The notes beneath the pieces were generated by a model. That model searched no databases, was not told the DNA's origin, and saw only the letters and a list, made by a program, of their open reading frames with translations. A program made the translations under genes and the position numbers. Source: Lytechinus pictus (Eukaryota; Echinodermata; Echinoidea; Temnopleuroida; Toxopneustidae). Taken from it: a stretch of DNA of 64,000 nt. Where the stretch lies: NCBI RefSeq assembly GCF_037042905.1, contig NC_087261.1:23580317-23644316 (forward strand), written 5' to 3'. Of the stretch, positions 9,947 through 21,499 are shown in pieces. How positions within the stretch are numbered: the stretch's first letter is position 1; each line of letters opens with the position of its first letter.

Positions 9947-12900
9947 GTAAGGAGGAAGTTGACGGAAAAATAATTTGCAGAATGCGAACGGGAAAATGCA
10001 TTGCCCCCTCGCCGTCGCGCCTGGCGGGGCTGCATTGCACTGCACTGAGTGACTGGGGCTCTGCTATTGACGTACTTGGATACAGTGTATTTTGGAACCA
10101 GATATGAATAACATATGTTGCGTTTGGTGAGCTGAAAGGGGGCTATTATAGTATGTGTAGGGTGTAGAATTTGTGGCGCACATGGGGTGGGGGTGATGGT
10201 TTTGAACACGTCCAAATACTTTATGCGTGGATATCTTAATTCTTATTATCAATCATATTAATAGGGTGTCTGGAGAAAAAAATTATTTTTCTTATTTCAA
10301 GAAAATATCACATTTTCTTTGTGAATTTGAAGAGAAATGACCTTCAGACTGACAGAAATGTAACATTTTTGAAAAAAATCCAATTATTGGCTGCAAAAAA
10401 GAAGAATGAAATTGGGTAAATTTTCAGCATTTCTCTGCCATAGACTGTGTAGTTAAGAAATGGACACACACAAATCCAAATTTTTAGCTTCCGAGAGCTG
10501 TTATAAATTTATTATTAATGCCAAAAACTTGTCCATAAAGAGTCCAATAGGATTTTTTATGCTCTATCTGATGGTATGATTTTTATAAAGATTTGGAAAC
10601 CAGATCACAATGAAAAATTGCGACAAAGTGAAAAAAATTGTGCAAAACAGAAATTTCATTTTCCCATAGAAAACGCATGGAGAAATGGCAATTTCAACAC
10701 ACACAAAAATAAGGGTTTGCAATTTATCTCTAAATCCTTATTTAAAATGATCATATAAACTTGTCCTTACTGTCAGAAGAAGCCCCTGAATTTTCTCTTT
10801 CCATACATGCCAAACACAAGTTAATAATCAATTCAGATCACATTTTTCTAGTAGCCTGAACTTCCCCGAAAAAATGTGCCATATTTTCCCCTAAATTAGC
10901 CTGTTTTATGCTGACACTTTTCAGTGTGGCTTCAGACACCCTAATATTAAAGATGTCAATGACAATGGATACAAAGGCTTTTTGGGTTTTTTTTTGTGTT
11001 CAAATTGTGCTTATTTCATGGATTGTATTGTGGTTGATAATGGGCGTTTTTTAGAGAGAGGTAGTGGTTTGAAGCTTTGTTAGCAGAGGATAAGATCAGG
11101 TTTCACTGCCCATGTTAATCATTAATTAAAGAGCAGAGAACGTTTGGCTGGAAAAAGGACAGTTGTTGATCAAAAAATTTGGGTGGTGAGACTCGAGAGG
11201 ATGCATTGCCCATACAGGGAATACATCCTCTCACCTTGTGTTTTTTTAGATTGGAAGTGAAAGTTGGGGTAGTTAGTGTACTCACTTTAGTTGGAGATGT
11301 TTATCAGTAGAGGCGCATGGCCAATATGGGAGACTCTCTCCAATAGCACCCAAGGGTTCATTACATGCCGCCGGGCACAGAAAAATCAAGCCATAGAAGT
11401 CGTGTGTTGTGGACCCAAGAAGTGAGATCCCAGCACGCGCGACCCACTAGTTAGAAATCCACTGCCAAACGCGGTTCGTGGTGCGAGGTTAGTACTAACC
11501 TCGCAATACGTGTGAGTGCTCCAATAGTGGAGACAATCTCCCACATTGGAGACTTACTTTGCTAAAGGACAAAAGAAACAACACCAACAAAAGCATTTGT
11601 CTCACTGAGGTCTGAAGCCCATTTGTTTTGTGTGTGATTGACAACAAAAATCCTGATCAAAACAAAAGTAGACGGTGAATATTTAAAGTAGACGGTGTAA
11701 AGGGGTAATTTTTCATGAGGAATCTGCTTATCACATTTTTATTTGCCGCCGAGGTAATCCTTTTGCAGCAAATGTAAACAAAGGAAATTGGACTCCAAAA
11801 CTGGAGACTGTCTCTGAAATTGGATACCCAAATTCTTTACAAAAGTCTCTGATATTGGAGATAATCTCCCACATTGGAGACAGTCTCCAATATTGGCCGT
11901 GCGCCTTTACTGTTTATGTGTGGATGTGTCCGAAGTCCTACCCTGCCTGCTAAGTGCTAAGTTAGTGGTGGGCGCATGGGCGAGGATCGGCCGAGGCAGT
12001 TGCGCGCGCCTGCCCAATCGCTTAGCCCTAGCTTAAACAAATTCCAATCTTATTAACTAGAAACTTTCACTACAGGATGATTTTTGACCGCTTTTTCTGG
12101 TAGTGATATCAGATTTTAACGATATTAGGTACTTTTTGAGATATACGACCGTCCACGAAATATGGTCCCGCGCGAAGTAAGGTCACACGACCATACTTTT
12201 CACTTACCCATCACCCTGAATAATACGGCGAACAATGTCAATGATGACCCACTTATGCGATATGCAGTATACGTACGTGTGCACATACCGTATGTGATGC
12301 ACTTAATATCGCTGCGTTTTCTTTTCCGAATATTTCCGAATAAAAAACGTGTACGATGATCAAAACGAACAAGATAATTATCAAATCGGAAAGTACCCGA
12401 GAGCAACAAAACCTCTGTACCCGGGGGACGTTGTTTACACTGTGAGAAAACCTACTAAAAACAACAACGCCTGAGTATTCATTGAAAATAAAGAATAATA
12501 ATTTGGTTGCTATTGATACCCATTCTTTTGTACGCACAGATACATGTATCGCCCAACGATGAAACTTAAACCGGCTTTACGAGTTTTCTTGGACAATCAT
12601 GTTGTGCATCTTTGAAAGGAAGTGGCTCCCCCCGAACGTATTATGGTACAGGGGTAAAAAAAACGTGACATATAATAAAAAAACGTATTTTTCTTTGTAA
12701 TCAGTTTCAACTTTTTTAATTTTAAGTCAGTGGTATGTAAGTTAAACCATTAAGTGTTGTATCCATGTATTTCCCCCAAAAAATGAAAAATGCCATCATA
12801 AAAAACGAGCGTTATTTAGTGACGACAAAGATTCTGGTAACGAAAGTATATGAAATGTTCATGTGAAGAGCGCCGCACACGGCGTTCCAGGAACAGAGCG

Positions 12901-15900
12901 TCTAGACCAAAAACCTCTTCACTCAGTCTCGTACAATAAGGTGGTTCTGGCTCTGCTGAACTGCCATGTCGTTGGATAGACTGATGTATCCGCTATTTCA
13001 GAGGAGTTTTTTAATTAGACTAATAGTAGACTAATTCTGAGTCGGACGAATGCTGGAAAATGTTAAATTTATAAATTATGACAAACATTTAGGATTCAGG
13101 ATCAATAATTACGTTTTTGAAAAGAATTGGGCTATACATGTAAGGAACTACAAATAGATCTACATGTAGATCTAGATTAGATCACTATCAGGCTCATCTT
13201 CAAGACTTCATCTTTCTTTAACTTTTATGTCTGTTACTAACTTAGTGTTTCTGGGTTTTGTATAAAGCCAAATTTGTTAAATGCTCAATTCTTTTTGATT
13301 TTTATATGATGATCATCTTAGACTAAAGTTATAATTTGAAATGTGATCTCTTTTCATAAGTTTGGTTTTAATTAATTATCAATGATCTTCCAAGCTGTCT
13401 TGAATATATTCTATTTCTATTATACTTTTTTTACCTTGTAATTGTTTCTAATTTTGAATGAAACAAAATGAAGTTGAATTGGATGTCTGCCATTGGGCTT
13501 GTAGTGATAGAGGTTCGACCGATGCTTAAGTACAGCGTCTTTGGAGAAAAGGGTGCGCTAGCACACCCTCGATTACTGCTTAACTCCCCCTTTCAATGGG
13601 CGAAATTTCGAAAAGGGGTGCAAATCATCAATTGGCTAGCTACACATGCATGTAAAACATTTACAACTACTCACCAACTTCGATCTCTGTCCCGTCATCG
13701 TCATCATCTTTGCTGGAAGTGGAATGAGTAACTTTACTCATTCCTGTTTCAGCAGAGGACTTGTCTTTAATAGGAGGATGAACACCCCAAATAAAAAAAA
13801 AAGTGTTGATAGACTCCGAACGGACAGATTTCAGCTGTCAATCATCATTTACCGGTATGCCTTATTGTCTACATTAATGTAGATCTGACCCTCCAACAGC
13901 GAGAACCCAACAGTAAATGTGTAACAGAACTAAAAGAAGGACATGTGATACAGTACCAGCTTGCAATTTTTGTTCCTTTTAGATCCATCACATGTAGATC
14001 TATGTAATTATTGTTAGCAAGACGGAATAGTCCAGAGGAACTAATGACAAAACAGCTCGACTAAAGGCAGCTTTTGGTCTAGCCAGGCAAGTGCAGATGC
14101 AGTCAGTTGCCTTTGCACCAGCAGTTGAACCTTTGAATAGCGTTTATGGGTGATACTGATTCTGTAAAATGACCAACCTATTTGTATGTCCGACCTCCCC
14201 GTTTTTCTCCAGTCTTCACTTTATAAACTGACCAATCCATGGTCATTTGAGAACATTACAGACTGTCATAAGAACCAGAAATCAGAGACAGAAAATTTCC
14301 TGAAGGTCTCACATACAGGGGTAAGATTTTATGGAATTGCCCTTATTTGAGCCTCGCTCAATCTCGGCTGTTAGTGTTAACCCCAAGTCCAGTTTACATC
14401 TTTTTTTTTTCTCACCATTCTGCAGAAGTCGAGCAGAGTGAAGAAGTCTGTGTACCTATGGACGCCCACCGATGTCCGATCCTGGCTACAGAAAAAGCAC
14501 AGAGATTATTTCGAACGGTACTACTCTCTCTTTCTAGAGCACGATATATCAGGTAAGTAACAATGAAGTATTTGGCCAGCATCCCGTCAGAGTTGCGATT
14601 GATCCGATCAACCACAACTATGGATTGGTAGCAATGTCAACATCTAAAATGCAAATTTGTTGAAAATATTTTCTACAAGTAGATATGATTAAGTACTTGC
14701 TGGATGTCTATAGATTATTATCGTTGCTGTAGTTTCTATGAATCTATGTATACCATGAAATCAAGCACTTTTAATACTCTGCATTTTTAAGCCTTAAATT
14801 TCATAGGCCAATTTCTTGTGTAGGGCATATTGATATCATCAGTTGGGAAAAATAAAAAAAGGGCACCCAAAATATCCCAGGCCAAAGAGAGCAAATGAAG
14901 GCTAATCAAAAGAGCACCCCCCAGCCATGGCATTGGATTGCTACATGCCCTGATTACTTGGATGTATTTCATCTTATGGAATCAGTTCACAAAAATAATG
15001 CAAATCATAACTTCATGTCATTATTTTCATTTAAAAAACGTGTCTATCTAGTGTAATTTACACATGTCCAACTCTTATCAATTTGTTGCTCTTCTGTCCC
15101 TTCAATAAGTTGTAAGTTGATAATGAACTAAAGAAACATAAAATGTGTAGCTGCTCAGTACTTTTTCATTTCATTTTTCCTTTGCAGGTCGAGCTTTGGT
15201 AAGACTGAATGAATTGAAGCTGGAAAGGATGGGAATAGAAAATAAAGAACATCGGTAAGCAAGCAGTATGAACTTTGCATTATATACATACTGTACTTGA
15301 GGGGCTAGCTTATTCCAAAGGGAAGGGGCAATTGAAGAAAAAGCATGGTCACCGTTCATTGTTAAGTTAAATGCATGTTTTCATATTCACCCTTTGTTTT
15401 CTGGGGAGCGTTCCATGAAAGGACTTGTCGGACGTTTTATCGAACAAGTCTAATTTTATCCGTCAGTTACCATAGTAACAGTGCTTCTCAGCCAATAAAC
15501 ATAAAGGGAAGTTGTCAGATTTGACAAATGGTCGGACGAAAATGGTGATGTCATGCTCCCCTGCGGAGCGTTTCATGAAAGGACTTGTCGGACGTTTTAT
15601 CCGACAAGTCCCATTTTATCCTACAGTTACCATAGTAACAGTACCTCTCAGCCAATCAACATCAGAGAAAGATGTCAGATCTGACAACTTGTCGGATGAA
15701 AATGTTGATTAAACACTTCCTTGGTCTGTTCTCTGAGAGGAACACAGTACATTTCCTGCAGAGCGTTGTGGCCCAGTGGATTAGTCTTCTGACTTTGAAA
15801 CAGGGTAGTGGGTTTGAATCCCAGCAATGGCACAATTACTTCAGCAAGAAATTCATCCACATTGTGCTGCACTCAACCCAGGTGAGGTGAATGGGTACCC

Positions 15901-16462
15901 AGCAGGATTAATTCCTTGAATGCACTGAGCGCTGAAAGGCAGCTTGAGCTATAGCCGGGGTAATAATAATGATAAACAATGCGCCTTGGAATAGAATATC
16001 TCTAGATAGATAGCGTTATATAAATGCCTATTATTATTATTTTTATTCCTGAACCCAATTTGTCTCCCTGATGTGTTGCATTTATTTCCTGAGAAAACAG
16101 AACTTCATGTTTTTGTATGACATTGCATCTTCAGAGCACTTCCATTGAAGAGGAAACCTGTTTAAATATACTTTTACTATTAATTACAGTTCTATATTAT
16201 AAACGTAAAAAGAATTTGAAAACTTAAATGGTTGTTTTCATTTTCCCTCCAACATTGGTTCCCAAATTATATCAAATTTAATCTTTATACTCCTAGCTCT
16301 TGATATTCTGTTCATGTTATTTTTATTTTTTTTAAATTCTTTTGCATTTTCATTGCATACAGAATCGACCTTCACGAGCAAATCCTCAAACTTCGCATCA
16401 AGCACGAACAGAATGAACTGCGGCTGTTGCGGAAAACTGATGTCGTGGTCAACAAAGAATGA
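9830..16462 (+). CDS. SAM-domain scaffold protein, aveugle/SAMD10/SAMD12 family
   Basis: Four exons (9830-9946, 14426-14552, 15188-15254, 16363-16462) give a complete 136-residue protein; phases 0, 1 and 2 all match. Residues 1-47 are a polar, basic N-tail. Residues 48 to about 120 form a SAM domain: VYLWTPTDVRSWLQ, then FLEHDISGRALVRL, then LERMGI, then a long C-terminal helix rich in E, L and R (LHEQILKLRIKHEQNELRLL). 'LWT..DV..WL' and 'HDI.GRALLRL' are hallmarks of aveugle/hyphen and SAMD12. The fly protein bridges CNK and KSR so that Raf is activated, in the cytoplasm or at the membrane; the same role is inferred here. The length lies between fly Ave (about 106) and human SAMD12 (about 200). 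Start choice: a Kozak-like aaaATGa and a clean donor. Orthology to SAMD10 versus SAMD12 cannot be decided. Confidence 0.92.
10262..10943. mobile_element. TA-flanked TIR element
   Basis: Ends are TAGGGTGTCTG and CAGACACCCTA, in inverted orientation, about 680 bp apart. The interior is AT-rich and non-coding. It fits a Tc1/mariner-type or other TA-targeting MITE in intron 1 of the SAM gene. Confidence 0.6.
11305..11912. mobile_element. TIR element, CAGTA(G/A)AGGCGCA ends
   Basis: The left end CAGTAGAGGCGCATGGCCAA and its inverted partner (TTGGCCGTGCGCCTTTACTG) flank about 600 bp containing several 'tggagac' and 'gtctcc' modules that can pair. TTTAT borders both ends. Confidence 0.65.
11913..13460. 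other. Intronic sequence of the SAM gene, nothing coding seen
   Basis: Unique-looking AT-rich sequence with scattered CpG (near 12160-12430). No exon with supporting splice sites was found on either strand. Confidence 0.4.
13675..13764 (-). CDS. Possible minus-strand exon (unassigned)
   Basis: A 90-bp open segment between an acceptor-like tcctattaaag and a good donor GTGAGTAG. It encodes KSSAETGMSKVTHSTSSKDD followed by DDDGTEIEV, phase 1-1. The composition looks coding (acidic, Ser/Thr-rich), but no partner exon or family was recognised and it is antisense in intron 1 of the SAM gene. Low confidence; it may be chance. Confidence 0.22.
14426..14552 (+). CDS. SAM gene exon 2, first half of SAM domain
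   Basis: The acceptor is a long T-tract then cattctgcag. It encodes KSSRVKKSVYLWTPTDVRSW and on to FLEHDIS. The donor is ATCAG|GTAAGT, phase 1. Confidence 0.95.
15188..15254 (+). CDS. SAM gene exon 3, second half of SAM domain
   Basis: The acceptor is cctttgcag. It encodes RALVRLNELKLERMGIENKE and H, the helix 3 to helix 5 region. The donor is CG|GTAAGC, phase 2. Confidence 0.95.
15403..15710 (+). mobile_element. Two tandem copies of a short MITE
   Basis: Copies at about 15403-15560 and 15565-15710 share 'gaaaggacttgtcggacgtt', 'agttaccatagtaacag' and 'ctcagccaat'. In each, 'ggacttgtc' near one end can pair with 'gacaa..gtcgga' near the other. They are related to the element at 8050-8150. 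Confidence 0.75.
15764..16045 (+). mobile_element. tRNA-derived SINE
   Basis: The head holds an A-box-like 'gtggcccagtggattag' and a B-box-like 'gggtttgaatccc', spaced as in a tRNA. The body ends in TTATTA repeats near 16030. The tRNA fold is degraded, so this is a SINE and not a tRNA gene. It lies in intron 3 of the SAM gene. Confidence 0.7.
16363..16462 (+). CDS. SAM gene exon 4, C-terminal helix and stop
   Basis: The acceptor is ttgcatacag. It encodes IDLHEQILKLRIKHEQNELR and then LLRKTDVVVNKE before TGA at 16460-16462. The helix matches the conserved tail that follows the SAM domain in SAMD10/12. Confidence 0.93.
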
Positions 16463-17160
16463 GCAGGACAAGATGGAAATTTCTGAGAGGAAATGTGTTA
16501 TATTCTTTCCCCACTTTGTAACATCAATGATGGCTAAGTAAGGTCAGAACAAACGTGAGACTTCTACAGAAGACTGTTGAGGTGGTTTGCAAGGAATGAA
16601 GAAGAAGAAATTTCTGAGAGAAAATCTCTTTTCTTTATTGTTATTAAAGACCTATTCTCAACTGTCAAAGGACTTCTACCCCAAAGTGTTTGTTGTGGAA
16701 TAACGAGGAATGAGGAAGGAAGATGCAAATATTTGAATGAAAATCGATGCATGATCGAAGCATGAGGAAATCATTTTGCCCTGCACCTTTCTTCCTTGGA
16801 CTTTGGTGATACTGTGCTCAAACACCACTCAAACGAACGTCTTTGTGGAATCGTTGCGGTAATCAAGGAATGGGCAAGACACAATTTTTCTGCAGACGTT
16901 TTGCTACAAACTCAAGAGGTCGTATCAATATGTGGAAAAATATATAAGTGGGACTGAGCCTGAGCATGAAATAATCTTTTAAACCACTCGACTTGCAAAT
17001 AGGCTGGTATACTGTGAATGTCTCGTACCTTATTGCAGAAGAGCCAAGGTTCGAAATAGACTCTTGCCATTTTTTTTCCTTGATATTTGGTGACATTTGG
17101 TGCTTATTCCATCAATGAACAAGTCACATTAGTATCAAACAATGTTTATTTGAAATAGAT

Positions 17161-17166
17161 AATAAA
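17161..17166 (+). terminator. Candidate poly(A) signal AATAAA, SAM gene
   Basis: AATAAA about 700 bp after the stop, next to a second 'aataaat'. It is the first plausible site; a later one is at 19182. Confidence 0.4.
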
Positions 17167-17526
17167 TAATAAATATCCACAGTCAGTTTTAAGTACAAGC
17201 GGGTGATAACGCTTTTCTTGTGCAAGCATTGATCCTAAAAATTGCGAGTAGACCTCAAACTTGTGACAGGAAAGTTAATTAGCATCCCTTCTTTCTCACT
17301 TTGAAGAAACTTCTCAACATTAACAAGCAAAGTACTGTATAGAATGTACATGTAAAGCTTTTTAAGAAAACTGCTATTAAGAATGTAGAGTGACCAGGAC
17401 TGAATAGCTTTAGATGTTACGAGGAAATACAGTAGTCAGCAAACTTTTAAGAGAGTCTGTTTGTGCGTAAAAGAAATATATTTATTGATCAGGGGATCGC
17501 TCAATATGAGATCCAGTGCAATGTCT

Positions 17527-17822
17527 GATCCAAGGGGGGGGGGGGACATTTTCCTTTTGAAAGTCGCAGCAATTTTTCTTAATGGGAATACTTCGTAGAT
17601 AACACAATTACAAACATTTTTTTTGGGGGGGGGGGCTTGTCAAATCTTACGCAGGGCAAATTTGCCTCCATGTTTTATGACAACTTTTTTTTTTTTTGTT
17701 AATTGTCAAATTTATGTGGGGCAAATTGGCCTTCATTTTTTAGTGACCCTTTTTTTGCTTGTCAAATTTACCTTTGGATAATGTGCCCCCCCACCATTTG
17801 GAAAATCCTGGATCCGTCTCTG
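17527..17822. mobile_element. Degraded GGATCC-type MITE
   Basis: The left edge 'ctgatccaagggggg' and the right edge 'ccccaccatttggaaaatcctggatccg' are inverted versions of one terminus, matching the element at 61016-61207. The interior has repeated 'ttgtcaaattta'. No target duplication is visible. Confidence 0.5.
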
Positions 17823-18444
17823 GTCGTGTGAATTACTCTACGTTTGTACTCGCATGAAAAGTGTTTTGGACTATCTGAGAATTTAGCCAGTAGCCACACA
17901 GGGGCGCACAGGAACCTGCAATCAGTGTTAGGTCGATTATTAGTCAATCAACATTTTATCATTAATTATGATTTACAATTGATTAATGTAGGTGCTTCTT
18001 GAAACAGGAAATTCCAATTTTCACTGTGTCAAACTCAATTTTGTTGTGAATGTTAACAAGCTTGTAAAATCAATTAATCACCCAAAATCAATCAATGTCT
18101 TACAACTAATTATGATTTGCAATTTGTTACCGTACATGTAGTAGGTGCCTCTTGAAATGGGAAATTCCATTTGCTCTGTGACAGACAAAGTTAATCTGTC
18201 TCTAATCTAATGAATTGTTTACAAGGTTGTACCATGGGGATCTGTGTAACATGTATCTATGTGCTTGTATTGCATTGAATGGCATATTTTACTATCTGAG
18301 AAGTTTAATAAGCAATGCAGAAAAATAGATGTAAGAAAATGCAATAATAAAAGGAGGGAGAAGGGTAGGAAGATGAGAAGTTTTGAGATGATAAAATATT
18401 ATACAGGAATGGAGATTTTTTTAAAAAGACTGGTGTCTGATTGC

Positions 18445-18992
18445 CCCGGGGGGGGGGGGCACTTGACCAAAAAAGTAGGGTATGTGCCGCGGGCGAGACA
18501 AAAAACGGGGGCCTTGGAGCGGGCTTATTGTAAAAAGGAGGGTCTTCGGAACGGGCTTCGGAACGACAAATGTTTGTGAAAACCGGGGTCCTTGGAACGG
18601 GTCGCCTGCGTGTGATTGCGTATTCATCCCTATGGAACGGGCATACGTGCATGCAGCTATAGCCCGGCGGCACGGGCGCCTGGTGCGCTAGCGCAGATGC
18701 GATGGTCGGACAGCGCTCTGCGGCCGCTTTTCACCAAAACTGCGGCTCATTGTAACAGATCAATTCGGCCGGAACGGCGTAACAGAAAATATGCGAAGCT
18801 TTGGAGCAGATTTCTTTCTTCTTTTTTTCTCGATAAGAAGAAAATGCTATGCTTTGGAGCGGCTTTCTTTGTTCTTTTTCTCAATAAGACAAAAATGCTA
18901 TGCCTTGGAACGGAAATTTGAGTGTAAAAATGGGGGTCCCCTCCGCGGCACATACCCACTATGCATTATATACTGAGTGCCCCCCCCCCGGG
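18445..18992. mobile_element. hAT-like non-autonomous element, CCCGGG ends (second copy)
   Basis: Starts CCCGGG(G)n CACTTGACC and ends GTGCCCCCCCCCCGGG, with subterminal 'gtatgtgccgcggg' and 'ccgcggcacatac' pairing. It is flanked by the perfect 8-bp direct repeat CTGATTGC (18437-18444 and 18993-19000). It shares termini with 8781-9452 but differs inside, and it has no ORF for a transposase. Confidence 0.88.
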
Positions 18993-19181
18993 CTGATTGC
19001 CTTTGTGCATTATGTTTGTGCTCATTTCAGTGATTTTTCTAGTGATAGCATTAGCATTTGCATATAGGCTTAAATGTTGTTTTTATAAGCCAACTCCCTT
19101 AGAAGTACATGTACATGTAGAATTTGATATGATTCGGGTTAAATCTTTGTAAATAGACAAAATGTGTTATTGTATACTCTG

Positions 19182-19187
19182 AATAAA
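19182..19187 (+). terminator. Alternative poly(A) signal AATAAA
   Basis: 'ctctgaataaaaatgaag' on the plus strand. Use would give a ~2.7-kb 3' UTR that includes the hAT-like element. Confidence 0.3.
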
Positions 19188-19364
19188 AATGAAGATGAAA
19201 GTGATATTTATTGTTATTTTTTAATGTCCATGTACATGTAAATGGTGTAAAATTCATGGGTTACAAACTAGAGTGAGATATTAAAAGAGGAGATTTTATG
19301 TAGAAAGCTAGTTTTATTTATTTATGTATTTTTATCAATTTATTTGTTTATTTATTATTACACA

Positions 19365-19560
19365 CCGGTGTGTTGGCTCAGTTGGTAGAGCGTACGTCTC
19401 AAAACCAGGAGGCTGGGGGTTCAAACCCCGGCCGCGTCAGACCAAAAGACGGTAAAAGATGGGAGTTGCTGCTACATGTACCCTGTTTGGCTTTCAACGA
19501 TTAAAGGGATAAAACCTTGTCGATCTGGCGCTGCACAGTGGCTGCCGGGCCCACGATCAA
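19365..19560 (+). mobile_element. tRNA-derived SINE
   Basis: A strong A box (TGGCTCAGTTGGTAGAGCG) and B box (GGTTCAAACCCC) sit 37-40 bases apart, but the acceptor stem does not close and the anticodon arm is poor. About 110 bp of unrelated body follows. It is better read as a SINE head than a functional tRNA. Confidence 0.7.
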
Positions 19561-19645
19561 TTGGGCAAAGCAAATATTCGGAGTATTTAATTTCATGTCT
19601 ATTTCAAACAATAAAATATTGGTTTTTTTTTAATTATAATTATTA

Positions 19646-19695
19646 ATTTTTTTATTCTTTTTTTTTTTTTTTTGGGGGGGGGGGGGGGGGCGGGG
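19646..19695. repeat. T-tract followed by G-tract
   Basis: About 15 T then about 17 G (19657-19690). The same T(n)G(n) junction recurs at 23854, 40576, 45098 and 56590. Confidence 0.9.
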
Positions 19696-20084
19696 GAGAA
19701 CAAATTAATCATGCATGATACCAAAGAGCGAGAGAAAGAGTGAGAGGTATCATACACATAATGTGTGGGGGGTGTTTGTGTGAGAGAGAGAGGGGGAGGG
19801 TTAAATTCCCCACTTAACACCCATTAAAAAGAACATGTACTGTTCCCTCAAAGTTCTGGGAGCTTGCCTTCTTTCGTATACGAATTTTAAAACTCCTTCT
19901 TGCCGTTCTCCTTGCTCATCACATTTCCTTTGGTTCAGTATTATTTTTCTAATAGAGGCCCCCCTCTATGTCTCTTGTCTTTGTCTGCCTCACTGATATA
20001 ACATTTTTCTTATACCTGCTATTTACACATTTTATCTTTCTTTTTTTGCTACAGTCTTACAGGCGAAACCAACTCCTGACCGAT

Positions 20085-20504
20085 TTAAAGGGGAAGTTCA
20101 CCCTAGCAAAAGTTCATTTTAAAAAATAGCAGAAAAAATAATGAAATTTTTATCGTTTGATTTGTGACGTCATATGCGAGCAACCCTGGACTATACATAT
20201 GAAATGGCATTTTCTCAGAAAATTGAAAAGGGTTTTTTACTTTATTTTCAGTCTATCAATACACAAATCATTCCACTCCCGTTTCTAACAAGAATAAGTC
20301 ATCGCGTATACCATTAAACATTTGAAATGTATGCATTTTGTATGACATAACATATGGGGCAGCGGCTCGTCCATGACGTCACAAATCCAAAACTTAAAAT
20401 TCTAATAACTTTCTTAAATTTTCCTCAAACCTTCACCAATATTTTAAAGATTTTTTCTGCTATTTTCACAACTAACTTTTCTTCAGGGTAAACTTTCTCT
20501 TTAA
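20085..20504. mobile_element. TTAA-flanked MITE, family 1
   Basis: Ends are TTAAAGGGGAAGTTCACCCT and its imperfect inverse (AGGGTAAACTTTCTCTTTAA). The interior arms share 'tgacgtcat' and 'atatg..atggc'. The TTAA edges suggest a piggyBac-type target. A diverged sister lies at 26096-26559. Confidence 0.75.
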
Positions 20505-20564
20505 AGCTTTCACGTTATGCATACCACCGACCTGTTGTAGTCGGCTTTGTTGGTTCAACTGTTG

Positions 20565-20860
20565 CATCCCCCCAATGGGCGGAAATCACAGGGGGACGCG
20601 TCCCCCTACCCAAAACAGTTGGGGGGGGGGGGACACAATATCAAATGTCCCCCTACTATTTTTGGCCTTTTATGATAGAAAGAAATACATCATTCAAAAT
20701 CGAAATAAAACATGTATTTTTGACGAGATGACCATACTTTTTGGGTGCTATCGTTTTTTTTTTGCTTATCAAATTTCTTTTGGTCGAAATGACCTTACAT
20801 TTGGGGTGATAACCTTTTTTTTGCTTGTCAAATTTTCCAGTCCCTGGTCCCCCTACCTTT
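20565..20860. repeat. G/C-run element remnant
   Basis: 'gggggacgcgtccccct' is a perfect small palindrome, followed by a G12 run (20622) and three modules containing 'tttttgcttatcaaatttct'-like text. It resembles the interior of the GGATCC-type elements. Confidence 0.4.
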
Positions 20861-20874
20861 GGGGAGAGATTTTC

Positions 20875-21490
20875 ATCCTTGCCCCCCCCCCCCTCTCTCT
20901 TTTCTCACCCCCATTCCTTTCTTGATTACCGTACCTCGAGTCGCTCTCTTTTCTCTCACAATCTCCCTCTCTCTCTCTCTCCTCACTGGCCATTCCCTCT
21001 CCCTTTCCCATTTTCAGTTATTGCCTAAACTTCACTTCTTTCCCAAGGCCTATCATCCAGATCTCTTGCTTACTACCACCACCAGGTCGTTTTCCTATAT
21101 CGCCCACTTTCATGATATCTCTCCTTCTTTTACCTCACTCCGCATCCCCCCTCCCCATTTCTCTCCCAGGTCACCGTATCTTCCCTGCCCCCCCCCCATC
21201 ACCAACCCCTTCTCTCTCTATCTTAACTCACTGTTCGAACTTCCCTTCTCTACACCCCCCCCCCTCTTTCACAAACCTCGAGATCTCTTCCCTACCACCA
21301 CCATCAAGTCACTCTCCTCTCTTATGTCTCGCAATCTGTCTTCTTCTTTTAACTCACTCTCCATTAAGTTTCCTCCCTCTCCATTCCCCTTCCCGGTCAC
21401 CCTATCCGCCTCATGTCCCCCCCCCCCACGCTGCATAGTACGGCCATAATCTGCTATCCTCTCCCCACACTCCTCTTATTTTAATTTACT
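20875..21490. repeat. 600-bp pyrimidine-rich tract
   Basis: The plus strand is overwhelmingly C and T, with C9-C13 runs at 20881, 21187, 21248 and 21418 and CT dinucleotide stretches. Open frames here are proline/serine-rich by composition and are not genes. Confidence 0.8.
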
Positions 21491-21499
21491 GCTCAAACT

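Larger units (their letters stand above)
16463..18436 (+). other. Probable 3' UTR and downstream flank of SAM gene
   Basis: No further exon is needed after the stop. Polyadenylation hexamers occur at 17161-17166 and 19182-19187. The stretch also has G13 (17537) and T/G runs (about 17617-17636), and a degraded GGATCC-type element at about 17527-17822. Confidence 0.45.

Noticed and set aside
14035-14155. Open plus-strand stretch (KTARLKAAFGLARQVQ)
   Set aside because: Short, with no convincing acceptor or donor, and the SAM gene is complete and in frame without it.
15764-15840. Possible tRNA gene
   Set aside because: Same reasons; the tRNA-like head is attached to a body ending in TTATTA repeats.
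19365-19440. Possible tRNA gene
   Set aside because: A and B boxes are good, but the acceptor stem does not close, the anticodon loop is not standard and a SINE-like body follows.
20859-21449. 196-residue open frame, longest unspliced frame on the plus strand here
   Set aside because: It lies in a pyrimidine tract; the Pro/Ser/Leu content is what CT-rich sequence encodes and no domain is present.
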